Assembly: GCF_003002065.1 (NCBI RefSeq)
Contig: NZ_PVZG01000017.1
Coordinates: forward strand, 62,001 to 126,000
Direction: 5' to 3'
Source: Pseudosporangium ferrugineum
GTDB lineage: Bacteria > Actinomycetota > Actinomycetes > Mycobacteriales > Micromonosporaceae
Length of the DNA stretch: 64,000 nucleotides
Below, piece after piece: positions 1 through 7,422 of this stretch (its first letter is position 1; each line of letters starts with the position of its first letter). A program made the translations under genes and the position numbers. The notes beneath the pieces are model-generated. The model was given only the letters and a program-made list of their open reading frames with translations, was not told where the DNA came from and searched no databases.

Positions 1-795
1 TACGAGTCGCGCGATGCCCCGCAGGTCCGCCATCGCCGTCGCCACGATGTCCACCCGGCTGTCCGGATCGTCCACCCAGTCCACCGGCACCTCGTGGATG
101 CGCAGGCCGGCGCGCTCGGCCAGGACCAGCATCTCGGTGTCGAAGAACCAGCCGGTGTCCTCCACCATGGGCAGCAGCCGGGCGGCCACGTCGGACCGGA
201 CGGCCTTGAAGCCGCACTGGGCGTCGGAGAAGCGGGCCGCGAGCGTCCCGCGCAGGATCAGGTTGTAGCCGCGCGAGATGAACTCGCGCTTGGGGCCGCG
301 TACGACCCGGGAGCCGCGCGCCAGCCGGGAGCCGATCGCCAGGTCCGAGTGGCCGGAGATGAGCGGTGCGACCAGGGGGAGCAGGGCGCCCAGGTCGGTC
401 GAGAGGTCCACGTCCAGGTAGGCCAGGACGGTGGCGTCGGAGCGCGTCCACACGTGCTTGAGGGCGCGGCCCCGGCCCTTCTCGGGCAGGTGCACCGCGC
501 TGACCCCGGGCAGCGAGCCGGCGAGCCGGCGGGCCACGTCGGCCGTCGAGTCGGTGCTGGCGTTGTCCGCGATCGTGATCCGGAACCGGTACGGGAACTC
601 CGCGGTGAGGTAGCCGTGCAGCCGCTCGACGCACGGCTCGAGGTCGATCTCCTCGTTGTGGACTGGCACGACGACGTCGAGAACCGGTGCGGTAACCCGG
701 CCCGGCTCCGGGGCGTGGCCGGGGGCCCGCGTGGCGTCGCCGGGGGCGGATCGGGCGTGGTCGGGGGCGTGCGGCGGCACGGCGGAAAGGGTCAT
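1..795 (-). CDS. Family 2 glycosyltransferase (polyprenyl-phosphate hexose synthase type), partial
   Basis: The gene runs off the left edge, so its C-terminus is missing; 265 codons are visible from an ATG at 795. After about 40 Pro/Ala-rich residues comes the GT-A nucleotide-binding start VVVPVHNEE (about 41-49), then the metal-binding DVD in YLDVDLSTDL (about 127-136) and QCGFKAV (about 193-199), a motif shared with dolichyl- and polyprenyl-phosphate hexose synthases. The likely job is to load a hexose from a sugar nucleotide onto a lipid phosphate at the inner membrane face. The GT39-type membrane transferase upstream on the same strand would be the natural user of that lipid-linked sugar, as in YkcC/YkcB-type pairs. 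The sugar and the acceptor cannot be told from sequence. Confidence 0.88.
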   Translation of the reverse strand, partial: MTLSAVPPHAPDHARSAPGDATRAPGHAPEPGRVTAPVLDVVVPVHNEEIDLEPCVERLHGYLTAEFPYRFRITIADNASTDSTADVARRLAGSLPGVSAVHLPEKGRGRALKHVWTRSDATVLAYLDVDLSTDLGALLPLVAPLISGHSDLAIGSRLARGSRVVRGPKREFISRGYNLILRGTLAARFSDAQCGFKAVRSDVAARLLPMVEDTGWFFDTEMLVLAERAGLRIHEVPVDWVDDPDSRVDIVATAMADLRGIARLV

Positions 796-884
796 GCCGC
801 CAAGGTCGTCGCCGGGGCTTTGCCCGATGTGTGGCGACCCTGTGCCGGGCCTGTGAGTGCGGGCCGACTTCCGCGGACGCCGCA

Positions 885-910
885 GGCGGCCCCCGGATCC
901 GGGAGCCGCC
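885..910. terminator. GC-rich near-perfect palindrome (candidate hairpin)
   Basis: The arms GGCGGC (885-890) and GCCGCC (905-910) enclose the perfect 12-bp palindrome at 892-903 (centre GGATCC), with one mismatch at 891/904. The 26-bp structure lies between the GT39 and GT2 genes, just beyond the short inverted-repeat element. No T-tract follows, so it is a weak terminator candidate at best; it may instead be an RNA-processing or pausing hairpin. Confidence 0.35.
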
Positions 911-936
911 TGGCGGTCTTGGTGGGCGCCGATCAC

Positions 937-1027
937 TGAACCTTTTTCCACGCGGCGGGGCCGGCAGTGCCCGCCGCTGGTGGACGGCCTGGCACCGTCG
1001 GGCTCGATGCCAGGTTGAAAAGGTTCA
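937..1027. repeat. Short inverted-repeat element, copy 1 (MITE/REP-like)
   Basis: This 91-bp element has imperfect terminal inverted repeats (TGAACCTTTTTCCAC on the left; on the opposite strand the right end reads TGAACCTTTTCAACC). Two hairpins lie inside: GCGGCGGG/CCCGCCGC at 952-959/970-977, and GACGG/CCGTC at 983-987/995-999. A second copy at 46577-46668 matches it closely through the core. Its right end, read on the minus strand, supplies the TGA stop codon of the GT39 gene. It encodes no protein. Confidence 0.75.
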
Positions 1028-3181
1028 CTGCGCGGTCAGGTCGTAGAGCGTCACCCCGTCCACGGTCTGCGCCGGGTAGGTCGCGGCCACCCACGCGGCG
1101 ATCTGCGAGCTGTAGCTGCTGCCGCCGGTGCTCGTGCCGCCCCGGCCGCCGAAACCTCCGCCGCCCCCGATGAAGTAGTGGATCTTGCCGTCGGCGACGT
1201 ACCGCTGGAACTGGGCCAGGGTGGGGGAGGGGTCGCTGCCGTTGAAACCGCCGACCGCCATGACCGGGTCGCCGGTGGCCAGCTGGTAGCCCGAGGCGCT
1301 CTGCGAGCCCACGGCGGCGGCGACCCAGGTGTACCGGCCGGCGTCCGCGTCGAGCAGGGCCTTCAACCGGTCACTGACACTGGCGGCGTCCAACAGCCCG
1401 CCCCTGCCCCCGCCGGTCGGAGTGCCGCCGGGCTGGGCGGTGCCGGGTTGAGTCGTGCCGGGCTGGGTGGTGCCCGTCGGGCCACCCGGCGCGGTGCCGC
1501 CGCCGGAGGGATCGCCGGGCAGGCCGCCCGGAAGGTTGCCGGGAGCGGCGCCGCCGCCGGGAAAGCCGCCGGGGGCCCCGCCCGGGAAGCCGCCGTCCGG
1601 GAAGCCGGCGCCGGGGAAGCCGCCGCGGCCGCCCGGACCGCCGCGGCCGCCGCCCGGGCCGAACCCGCCGCCCGTGGTCGCCGGGCCGGCCGACGGGATC
1701 GAGCCGGTGTGCGGTTCGGAGGCGGTCTGCACCGCGTACGCCGCCGGGCCCGCGAGCACCGCGCCGAGCGCCACCCCGGCGAACACCGCCGCCACCCGGG
1801 CCGGGAGCCGCAGCGTGGCCGGCACGCCCAGGGCCGCCACCCCGCCCGCGATCAGCACCGCCCAGCGCAGCCACGGCACGAAGTCCGGGCTCCGGCCCAG
1901 CAGGTGCCACGACCACCAGGCCGTCACCCCGATCGCCGCCGCGAGGGCGACCGCCGCGAACGGATTCCGGCGGGCCCGCCACAGCAGCACCGCGCCCATG
2001 CCGGTCACCGCGCCGACCGCCGGGGCCAGCGCCACGGTGTAGTACGCGTGGAAGATGCCCTGCATGAGGCTGAACACCAGCGCGGTGCCGACCAGCCACG
2101 CGCCCCACAGCAGCAGTCCGGCCCGCGACCGGTCGGTGCGCCCCGCGCGCAGGGTCAGCACCAGGCCGGCCACGAGCACGACCAGTGCGGCCGGGAGCAG
2201 CCACGAGATCTGACCGCCCTGCGAGGCGTCGAACATGCGCAGCAGGCCGGTCTCGCCCCAGCCGCCACCGCCGCCACCACCGCCCACGCTCCCGGTCTCG
2301 TTGCCGTTGAGCCGGCCGAGGCCGTTGTAGCCCAGGGTCAGTTCGAGCAGGCTGTTGTGCTGCGAGCCGCCGATGTACGGCCGCATCGACGCCGGCACCA
2401 GCTCGACGATCGCGAGGTACCAGCCCGCCGACCCGACGACCGCCAGCCCGGCCAGGAGCAGCTGCCCGATCCGCTTGCCGAGCCTCGGCGGGCCGGCGAT
2501 CAGGTACGCGAGGGCGTACGCGGGCACCACCAGCAGCGCCTGCAGCATCTTGGTCAGGAAGCCGAAGCCGACGAACACCCCGGCGAGCGCGAGCCACCGG
2601 GTCGAGCCGTTCTCCACCGCCCGCACGGTCGCGTACGCGCCGGCGACCATGAGCAGCACCAGCAGGGCGTCCGGGTTGTTGAAACGGAACATCAGCACGG
2701 CGATCGGGGTCAGGGCCGACACCGCGCCCGCGATCAGCCCGGCGGCCGGGCCGTACCAGCGGCGGACGGTGGCGAACAGCAGGCCCACGGTCGCGACGCC
2801 CATGAGCGCCTGCGGGACCAGGATGCTCCACGAGCTCAGGCCGAAGAGGCGTACGGACAGCGCCATCACCCACAGCGAGGCGGGCGTCTTGTCCACGGTG
2901 ATCGAGTTCGCCGCGTCCGACGAGCCGTAGAAGAAGGCCTTCCAGCTCTCCGACCCGGCCTGCACCGCCGCCGAGTAGAAGGCGTTGCCCCAGCCCGACG
3001 CGCCGAGGCCCCAGAGGTAGAGGACGCCGGTCAGCACCAGCAGGGCGAGCAGGGCGGGGCGTACCCAGGGCGCGTCGTCCACCCGGCCGCGGAGGAACGC
3101 GTACCGGCGGGAGGGGCGGCGCGCCGCGAGGGGCTCGTCCGGCCGTCCCACCGCCGGCGATGCGGGCAACGTCGAGGTCAT
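1025..3181 (-). CDS. GT39/ArnT-like membrane glycosyltransferase with Gly/Pro-rich linker
   Basis: A 718-residue integral membrane protein of the GT-C fold. The first 480 or so residues hold roughly a dozen hydrophobic segments, and the VDKTPASLWV stretch after the first loop is characteristic of YkcB/ArnT-type transferases. A low-complexity Gly/Pro/Thr tract (about 500-590) then leads to a C-terminal globular domain of about 125 residues. The protein probably moves a sugar from a polyprenyl-phosphate donor to an extracytoplasmic acceptor, using donor made by the adjacent GT2 enzyme. I chose the ATG at 3181 because AAGGA lies 6 nt upstream; an in-frame TTG lies directly before it. The stop codon coincides with one end of the repeat element at 937-1027. 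Confidence 0.85.
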   Translation of the reverse strand: MTSTLPASPAVGRPDEPLAARRPSRRYAFLRGRVDDAPWVRPALLALLVLTGVLYLWGLGASGWGNAFYSAAVQAGSESWKAFFYGSSDAANSITVDKTPASLWVMALSVRLFGLSSWSILVPQALMGVATVGLLFATVRRWYGPAAGLIAGAVSALTPIAVLMFRFNNPDALLVLLMVAGAYATVRAVENGSTRWLALAGVFVGFGFLTKMLQALLVVPAYALAYLIAGPPRLGKRIGQLLLAGLAVVGSAGWYLAIVELVPASMRPYIGGSQHNSLLELTLGYNGLGRLNGNETGSVGGGGGGGGWGETGLLRMFDASQGGQISWLLPAALVVLVAGLVLTLRAGRTDRSRAGLLLWGAWLVGTALVFSLMQGIFHAYYTVALAPAVGAVTGMGAVLLWRARRNPFAAVALAAAIGVTAWWSWHLLGRSPDFVPWLRWAVLIAGGVAALGVPATLRLPARVAAVFAGVALGAVLAGPAAYAVQTASEPHTGSIPSAGPATTGGGFGPGGGRGGPGGRGGFPGAGFPDGGFPGGAPGGFPGGGAAPGNLPGGLPGDPSGGGTAPGGPTGTTQPGTTQPGTAQPGGTPTGGGRGGLLDAASVSDRLKALLDADAGRYTWVAAAVGSQSASGYQLATGDPVMAVGGFNGSDPSPTLAQFQRYVADGKIHYFIGGGGGFGGRGGTSTGGSSYSSQIAAWVAATYPAQTVDGVTLYDLTAQ

Positions 3182-3254
3182 CAAGGGTCCTTAGGGCAGG
3201 CGGAAGCACTGACCTCCGTACTGTCTTCCGCCCGCCTGTCGGCCCCTTGTGCCG

Positions 3255-4334
3255 TTACTGTGCGGCCCCTGTGAACGCCGGACGGCGCTTCGCGGCGGCC
3301 GTGGCCAGGCGGTCCAGCACGCCCACGGTCGGCTCCCAGCCCATGCACGCGTCGGTGACGCTCTGCCCGTACGCGAGCTCCCCGCCCAGGTCCTGTCGCC
3401 CGGGGATCAGGAAACTCTCGAGCATGACCCCGCGGATGCCCTGCTGTCCCGCCTCGAGCTGGCCCGCGACGTCGTCCGCCACGATCGGCTGGCGCAGGTG
3501 GTCCTTGTTGCTGTTGCCGTGCGAGCAGTCGATCACCACGCGCTCGGGCAGGCCGGCCTTGCGCAGCAGCTCCAGGGAGGCCTCGACGTCGGCGGCGCTG
3601 TAGTTGGGGCCCTTGCCGCCGCGCAGCACCAGGTGGCAGTCCGGGTTGCCGGTGGTGTGCATGATCGCCGGCGTGCCGGACACGTCGATGCCGGGGAAGA
3701 CGTGCGGTGCGGCGGCGGCGTTGATCGCGTCGATGGCCGTGCTGATGCTGCCGTCGGGGCGGTTCTTCATGCCGATCGGCATCGACAGGCCCGAGGCGAG
3801 CTGGCGGTGGACCTGCGATTCGACCGTACGGGCACCGATCGCGCCCCAGGCCACCGTGTCGGCGATGTACTGCGGGGTGATCGGGTCGAGGAACTCCACG
3901 GCCACCGGCAGCCCCCGCTCGAGCACCCGGAGCAGCAGCGCCCGGGCCACCCGCAGGCCCTTGCCGACGTCGCCCGTACCGTCCAGGGCCGGGTCGTTGA
4001 TCAGGCCCTTCCAGCCCACGGTCGAGCGCGGCTTCTCGAAGTAGACCCGCATCACGATCAGCAGGTCGTCGGCGAGCCGCCGCTGCTCGGCGGCGAGGCG
4101 GTCGGCGTACTCGGCGGCGGCGACCGGGTCGTGCACCGAGCACGGGCCGACCACGACGAGCAGACGGGGATCTCGGCCGTCCAGCACCGCCTCCACCTGC
4201 CGCCGGCTGTCCAGCACGCTTGCCGACAGCTCGTGGGTCAGCGGCAGCTCGTGGTGCAGCAGGGCGGGGCTCATGAGCGGTACGACGCGGTCGATGCGGT
4301 GGTCGCTGACCCGCTGCACCTCGGGGATGGTCAT
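3255..4334 (-). CDS. aroG: 3-deoxy-7-phosphoheptulonate (DAHP) synthase, class I
   Basis: First enzyme of the shikimate pathway, condensing phosphoenolpyruvate with erythrose 4-phosphate. The 359-residue length is normal for the AroF/G/H family. Recognisable signatures are VGPCSVHDP (about 81-89), KPRSTVGWKGLINDP (about 128-142) and PVAVEFLDPITPQ, followed by GMKNRPDGS and the metal-site region DCSHGNSNKDH. The ATG at 4334 has AAGGAG 5 nt upstream. The preceding 200 nt carry a short reading frame full of aromatic codons and an intrinsic terminator, which suggests transcription attenuation by aromatic amino acid supply. The gene appears to be monocistronic. Confidence 0.96.
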   Translation of the reverse strand: MTIPEVQRVSDHRIDRVVPLMSPALLHHELPLTHELSASVLDSRRQVEAVLDGRDPRLLVVVGPCSVHDPVAAAEYADRLAAEQRRLADDLLIVMRVYFEKPRSTVGWKGLINDPALDGTGDVGKGLRVARALLLRVLERGLPVAVEFLDPITPQYIADTVAWGAIGARTVESQVHRQLASGLSMPIGMKNRPDGSISTAIDAINAAAAPHVFPGIDVSGTPAIMHTTGNPDCHLVLRGGKGPNYSAADVEASLELLRKAGLPERVVIDCSHGNSNKDHLRQPIVADDVAGQLEAGQQGIRGVMLESFLIPGRQDLGGELAYGQSVTDACMGWEPTVGVLDRLATAAAKRRPAFTGAAQ

Positions 4335-4396
4335 TGAAACTCCTTCTCGCCGGCTCCCGGGGCCGGCGTCCCCGGGCCTGGGCCGGCTCGTTGCAA

Positions 4397-4427
4397 ACGA
4401 AAAGGCAGCGACTTCGCGTCGCTGCCT
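4397..4427 (-). terminator. aroG: Rho-independent terminator in the aroG leader (attenuator)
   Basis: On the minus strand a perfect 9-bp stem (GGCAGCGAC/GTCGCTGCC, 4404-4412 with 4418-4426) closes a 5-nt loop and is followed by TTTTCGTTTG. It lies between the leader peptide frame and the aroG start, so on the aroG transcript it would stop transcription early. CCGGCAG, directly before the stem on the transcript (4428-4434), is complementary to CTGCCGG inside the leader frame (4477-4483), which offers a competing pairing. Confidence 0.75.
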
Positions 4428-4462
4428 CTGCCGGCCCTGCGGGGGTGTCTCAGGTCATGACC

Positions 4463-4537
4463 TCATGGCCGAGCCACCGGCAGTGCCGGCCTCGTAAACC
4501 ACGAATACCAACGGGACACGCGGCCATGGTAGCCCAT
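4463..4537 (-). CDS. aroG leader peptide (aromatic-rich, attenuation)
   Basis: A 24-codon frame upstream of DAHP synthase on the same strand, with ATG at 4537 and TGA at 4463-4465. Residues 9-14 read RWYSWF: two Trp, one Tyr and one Phe in five consecutive codons, with another Tyr at position 3. Aromatic residues at this density in a short frame just before a terminator are the hallmark of ribosome-mediated attenuation, as in trp and pheA leaders. Ribosome stalling at the Trp/Tyr/Phe codons would favour antitermination. No good Shine-Dalgarno sequence or promoter is visible before the ATG. A competing out-of-frame ATG at 4527 gives a 25-residue peptide without the aromatic cluster. Confidence 0.7.
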   Translation of the reverse strand: MGYHGRVSRWYSWFTRPALPVARP

Positions 4538-4605
4538 GGATGGCGGACGGTGTCCGTCAGCCGGGGTATGGGCACATGCAAGTTGCGTGTGCTCACATGA
4601 GAGCC

Positions 4606-5010
4606 ATGAACAACGCGAGCCCGCCGCATCTCCTCGAGGGCCTGTCCGAGTTGTCCCCGGTGGAGCGCCGGCAGGCGGTCTCCCTGGTGGTGTTGCGGGT
4701 CTGGGAGACGCCTCAGGTGCTGCTCCGCGAGATTCCGCCGGCGCAGGCCCTCGCAGCCGTCGCGGCGATCGCGGCCGGCCTGCCCGGCGCCCAGGGCAAG
4801 CCGTGGCTCGACGACCGTCTCCGCGCCGCCGCGATCAGCGGCGTGACCAGCGATCTGGCCGGCCGCGCCCTGTGCGCGCTGGACGTGCTGGTCGGCCGGG
4901 ACCGCGAGTCGGTGCCGCTGGAGCTGCACGTCTCCGACGGCGACGCGGCGGGCGCGCTACTGGACGACCTGCGTGACGTGCTGATGGACGGCATCCGGCT
5001 CGGCTGGTAG
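4606..5010 (+). CDS. Hypothetical protein
   Basis: A 134-residue soluble, largely helical protein that I do not recognise. It begins MNNASPPHLLEGLSEL, has no signal peptide or membrane segment, and its acidic C-terminal half includes DLRDVLMDGIRL. Its Ala/Leu-rich helices suggest a small all-alpha domain. In-frame ATGs also exist at 4540, 4576 and 4597; I prefer 4606 because the longer forms run into the divergent aroG leader region. Its last 54 nt overlap the 3' end of the convergent histidine kinase gene. Confidence 0.55.
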   Translation: MNNASPPHLLEGLSELSPVERRQAVSLVVLRVWETPQVLLREIPPAQALAAVAAIAAGLPGAQGKPWLDDRLRAAAISGVTSDLAGRALCALDVLVGRDRESVPLELHVSDGDAAGALLDDLRDVLMDGIRLGW

Positions 5011-6537
5011 CTCCGGCGTCAGCGGCAGCCGCACGGTGAATTCCGTACGGCCCGGCTCGCTGGTCACGGCGACCGTGCCGGCGTGCGCCGTCACCACCGC
5101 GTGCACGATCGACAGGCCGAGGCCGGTGCTGCCCGCCGCCCGGGAGCGGGAGCTGTCGCCGCGCGCGAACCGTTCGAAGATGTGCGGCTGCAACTCGGCG
5201 GGGATGCCCGGCCCCGCGTCCGTGACCCGGATGACCGCCGCGCCCTGCTCCGCGGCGACCCCGACCGTCACGGTGGTTCCCTCGGGCGTGTGCGTACGGG
5301 CGTTGGCCAGCAGGTTGCCGAGCACCTGGTGCAGCCGCTGCCCGTCCCCGGTGACCGCGACCGGCTCCTCGGGAAGGTCGAGCCGCCAGTCGTGACGGGG
5401 GCCGGCGGCGTGCGCGTCGCTGACCGCGTCGACCACGAGCATGGTCAGGTCCACCGGGTCGTGCGCGAGCGGCCGTCCCGCGTCCAGCCGGGCCAGCAGC
5501 AGCAGGTCCTCGACCAGCGTGGTCATCCGCTGGGCCTCGGATTCGACCCGGCGCAGCACGTGGCCGACCTCGTCCGGCACCGGTTGCCGGCTGCGGCGGC
5601 TCAACTCGGCGTAGCCGCGGATGGCGGCGAGCGGGGTGCGCAGCTCGTGGCTCGCGTCGGCGACGAACTGGCGTACCTGCATCTCGCTGGCGTGCCGCGC
5701 CGCGAGGGCGCTGCCGACGTGGTCGAGCATCCGGTTCAGCGCGGCGCCGACCGCGCCGACCTCGGTGCGGGGATCGGTGTCGGGCTCCGGCACCCGCTGG
5801 GCGAGCTCCACCTGACCCCGGTCGAGCCGCAGCTCGGAGACCCTGGTCGCGGTCGCCGCGACCCGGTTCAGCGGCTGGAGCGTACGCCGGATGATCACCG
5901 CCCCGGCCCACCCGGCCGCGACCAGCGCGAGCAGCACCGCGCCTCCGGTCACCCCGGCCACGGCCAGCAGCGTCTGCTGCGTCTCGGCCAGCGGCACCGC
6001 CGTGACGATCATGCCCCTGCCGTTCGGGCTCAGGCTGACCGCCCGGTAGTCACCGAGGTCGCCGCCGAGGTCGACGTCGACGTGGGTGCCGTCGGGGGCC
6101 AGCTTCGACAGCGCCGTCACCGCGGCGGCGGGGGCGTCGACGTACTCGTTGTGCTGGCGGCGTTCCGTCTCCGCCTCGCGGTACCTCACGACGCCGCCGC
6201 CCAGCAGGGTGACCGTGCCGGTGCCGGACCGGCCGAAGAACAGCACCAGCCACCCGGACTGGGCGCCGGGAGGCGGGTCGATCGCGGCGTTGTAGCGGGG
6301 GAAGAATCCGGGACCCGGCACTCCGCCCCGCCCCTCCCCGTCCAGGGCGCGCTCGCTCGCCCCGGCCAGCTGGGTGTCGACCCGCTTGTAGAGCGCGTTG
6401 TGCAGGTAGATCTCGGCGGTGCCGCCGACCACCAGGCCGAGCACGGTCATCAGGACGATCATGATGGCGATCAGGCGGCTCCGCAGGGACCAGCCCGCCG
6501 GCGAGCGCCAGCGGGCCGGGCGGACGGCTGCCGTCAT
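4957..6537 (-). CDS. Sensor histidine kinase (HAMP-HisKA-HATPase)
   Basis: A 526-residue membrane kinase. One transmembrane helix lies near residues 20-40 and another near 190-215, flanking an extracytoplasmic sensor region of about 150 residues. HAMP follows, then the phosphoacceptor motif ADASHELRTPLAAIRGY near residue 300, the N-box LGNLLANARTHTPEG and the ATP-lid motifs DAGPGIP and GSTGLGLSIV. It would phosphorylate the OmpR-type regulator encoded immediately upstream: that gene's TGA is separated from this ATG by one base (TGACATG), so translation is probably coupled. The stimulus is unknown. Confidence 0.93.
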   Translation of the reverse strand: MTAAVRPARWRSPAGWSLRSRLIAIMIVLMTVLGLVVGGTAEIYLHNALYKRVDTQLAGASERALDGEGRGGVPGPGFFPRYNAAIDPPPGAQSGWLVLFFGRSGTGTVTLLGGGVVRYREAETERRQHNEYVDAPAAAVTALSKLAPDGTHVDVDLGGDLGDYRAVSLSPNGRGMIVTAVPLAETQQTLLAVAGVTGGAVLLALVAAGWAGAVIIRRTLQPLNRVAATATRVSELRLDRGQVELAQRVPEPDTDPRTEVGAVGAALNRMLDHVGSALAARHASEMQVRQFVADASHELRTPLAAIRGYAELSRRSRQPVPDEVGHVLRRVESEAQRMTTLVEDLLLLARLDAGRPLAHDPVDLTMLVVDAVSDAHAAGPRHDWRLDLPEEPVAVTGDGQRLHQVLGNLLANARTHTPEGTTVTVGVAAEQGAAVIRVTDAGPGIPAELQPHIFERFARGDSSRSRAAGSTGLGLSIVHAVVTAHAGTVAVTSEPGRTEFTVRLPLTPELPAEPDAVHQHVTQVVQ

Positions 6538-6538
6538 G

Positions 6539-7270
6539 TCAGTCCGCCGCCTTCAGCACGTAGCCGGCGCCGCGCATGGTGTGGATCATCGGGGTCCGGC
6601 CGGCGTCGATCTTCTTGCGCAGGTACGAGATGTACAGCTCGACGACGTTGGCCTGGCCGCCGAAGTCGTAGTTCCACACCCGGTCCAGGATCTGGGTCTT
6701 GCTGAGCACCCGGCGCGGGTTGCGCATGAGGTAACGCAGCAGCTCGAACTCCGTGGCGGTCAGGGTGACCAGGTCGCCGCCGCGGCGCACCTCGTGGCTG
6801 TCCTCGTCCAGGGTCAGGTCGCCGACGACGAGCTGGGAGCCGGTCCGCATCGGCGACCGGCCCATCCGCCGCATCAGCCCGCGCAGCCGCGCCACGACCT
6901 CCTCCAGGCTGAACGGCTTGGTGACGTAGTCGTCGCCGCCGGCGGTCAGCCCGGTGATCCGGTCCTCGACCGAGTCCTTCGCGGTCAGGAACAGCACCGG
7001 CACCTCGGGCGTCTCGCCGCGCAGCCGGCGCAGCACCTCCAGCCCGTCGATGTCGGGCAGCATCATGTCGAGGACGACGGCGTCGGGGCGGAAGTCGCGG
7101 GCGGTGCGTACGGCGGTCTGCCCGTCACCCGCGCTGCGCACGTCCCAGCCCTCGTAGCGCAGCGCCATCGACAGCAGCTCGGCGAGGGTCGGCTCGTCGT
7201 CGACCACGAGGACCCGGACCGGGCCGCCGTCGGGGCGCCGGAGGTCGCTGCCGGGGTCTGCGTTCGCCAT
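6539..7270 (-). CDS. OmpR-family response regulator
   Basis: A receiver plus winged-helix DNA-binding protein of 243 residues from the chosen start. The receiver has the acidic pair in VVDDE, the phosphoacceptor Asp in VVLDMMLPD (about residue 68) and the conserved Lys in YVTKPF. The effector half ends with LRKKIDAGRTPMIHTMRGAGYVL, the recognition-helix/wing signature of PhoB/OmpR proteins. I prefer the ATG at 7270 because AGGGG lies 7 nt upstream; an ATG at 7276 and a GTG at 7297 are in frame. It is the first gene of a two-gene operon with the histidine kinase. Confidence 0.94.
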   Translation of the reverse strand: MANADPGSDLRRPDGGPVRVLVVDDEPTLAELLSMALRYEGWDVRSAGDGQTAVRTARDFRPDAVVLDMMLPDIDGLEVLRRLRGETPEVPVLFLTAKDSVEDRITGLTAGGDDYVTKPFSLEEVVARLRGLMRRMGRSPMRTGSQLVVGDLTLDEDSHEVRRGGDLVTLTATEFELLRYLMRNPRRVLSKTQILDRVWNYDFGGQANVVELYISYLRKKIDAGRTPMIHTMRGAGYVLKAAD

Positions 7271-7422
7271 CGTCATGCCCCTACTGTCGTGGGCCACGCT
7301 ATGCGGCGGCTTTCGGCTTCCTGTGTAGCACCTGTGCGCGCCGGTTGCGTGTCAAAACGGACTAAGAGCCCAATCTTGCGCATAATTCCCGCGTTGTGTC
7401 CGGTGGGGAGCGGAGGAACAGG

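Noticed and set aside
1178-3274. Long open frame antisense to the GT39 gene (and similar ones opposite most genes)
   Set aside because: GC-rich third positions keep the antisense frame open; the translated product is low-complexity and lacks domains, while the opposite strand has a clear gene.
4450-4527. Alternative 25-residue leader frame starting at 4527
   Set aside because: It overlaps the chosen aroG leader out of frame, has only one Trp and no aromatic cluster.
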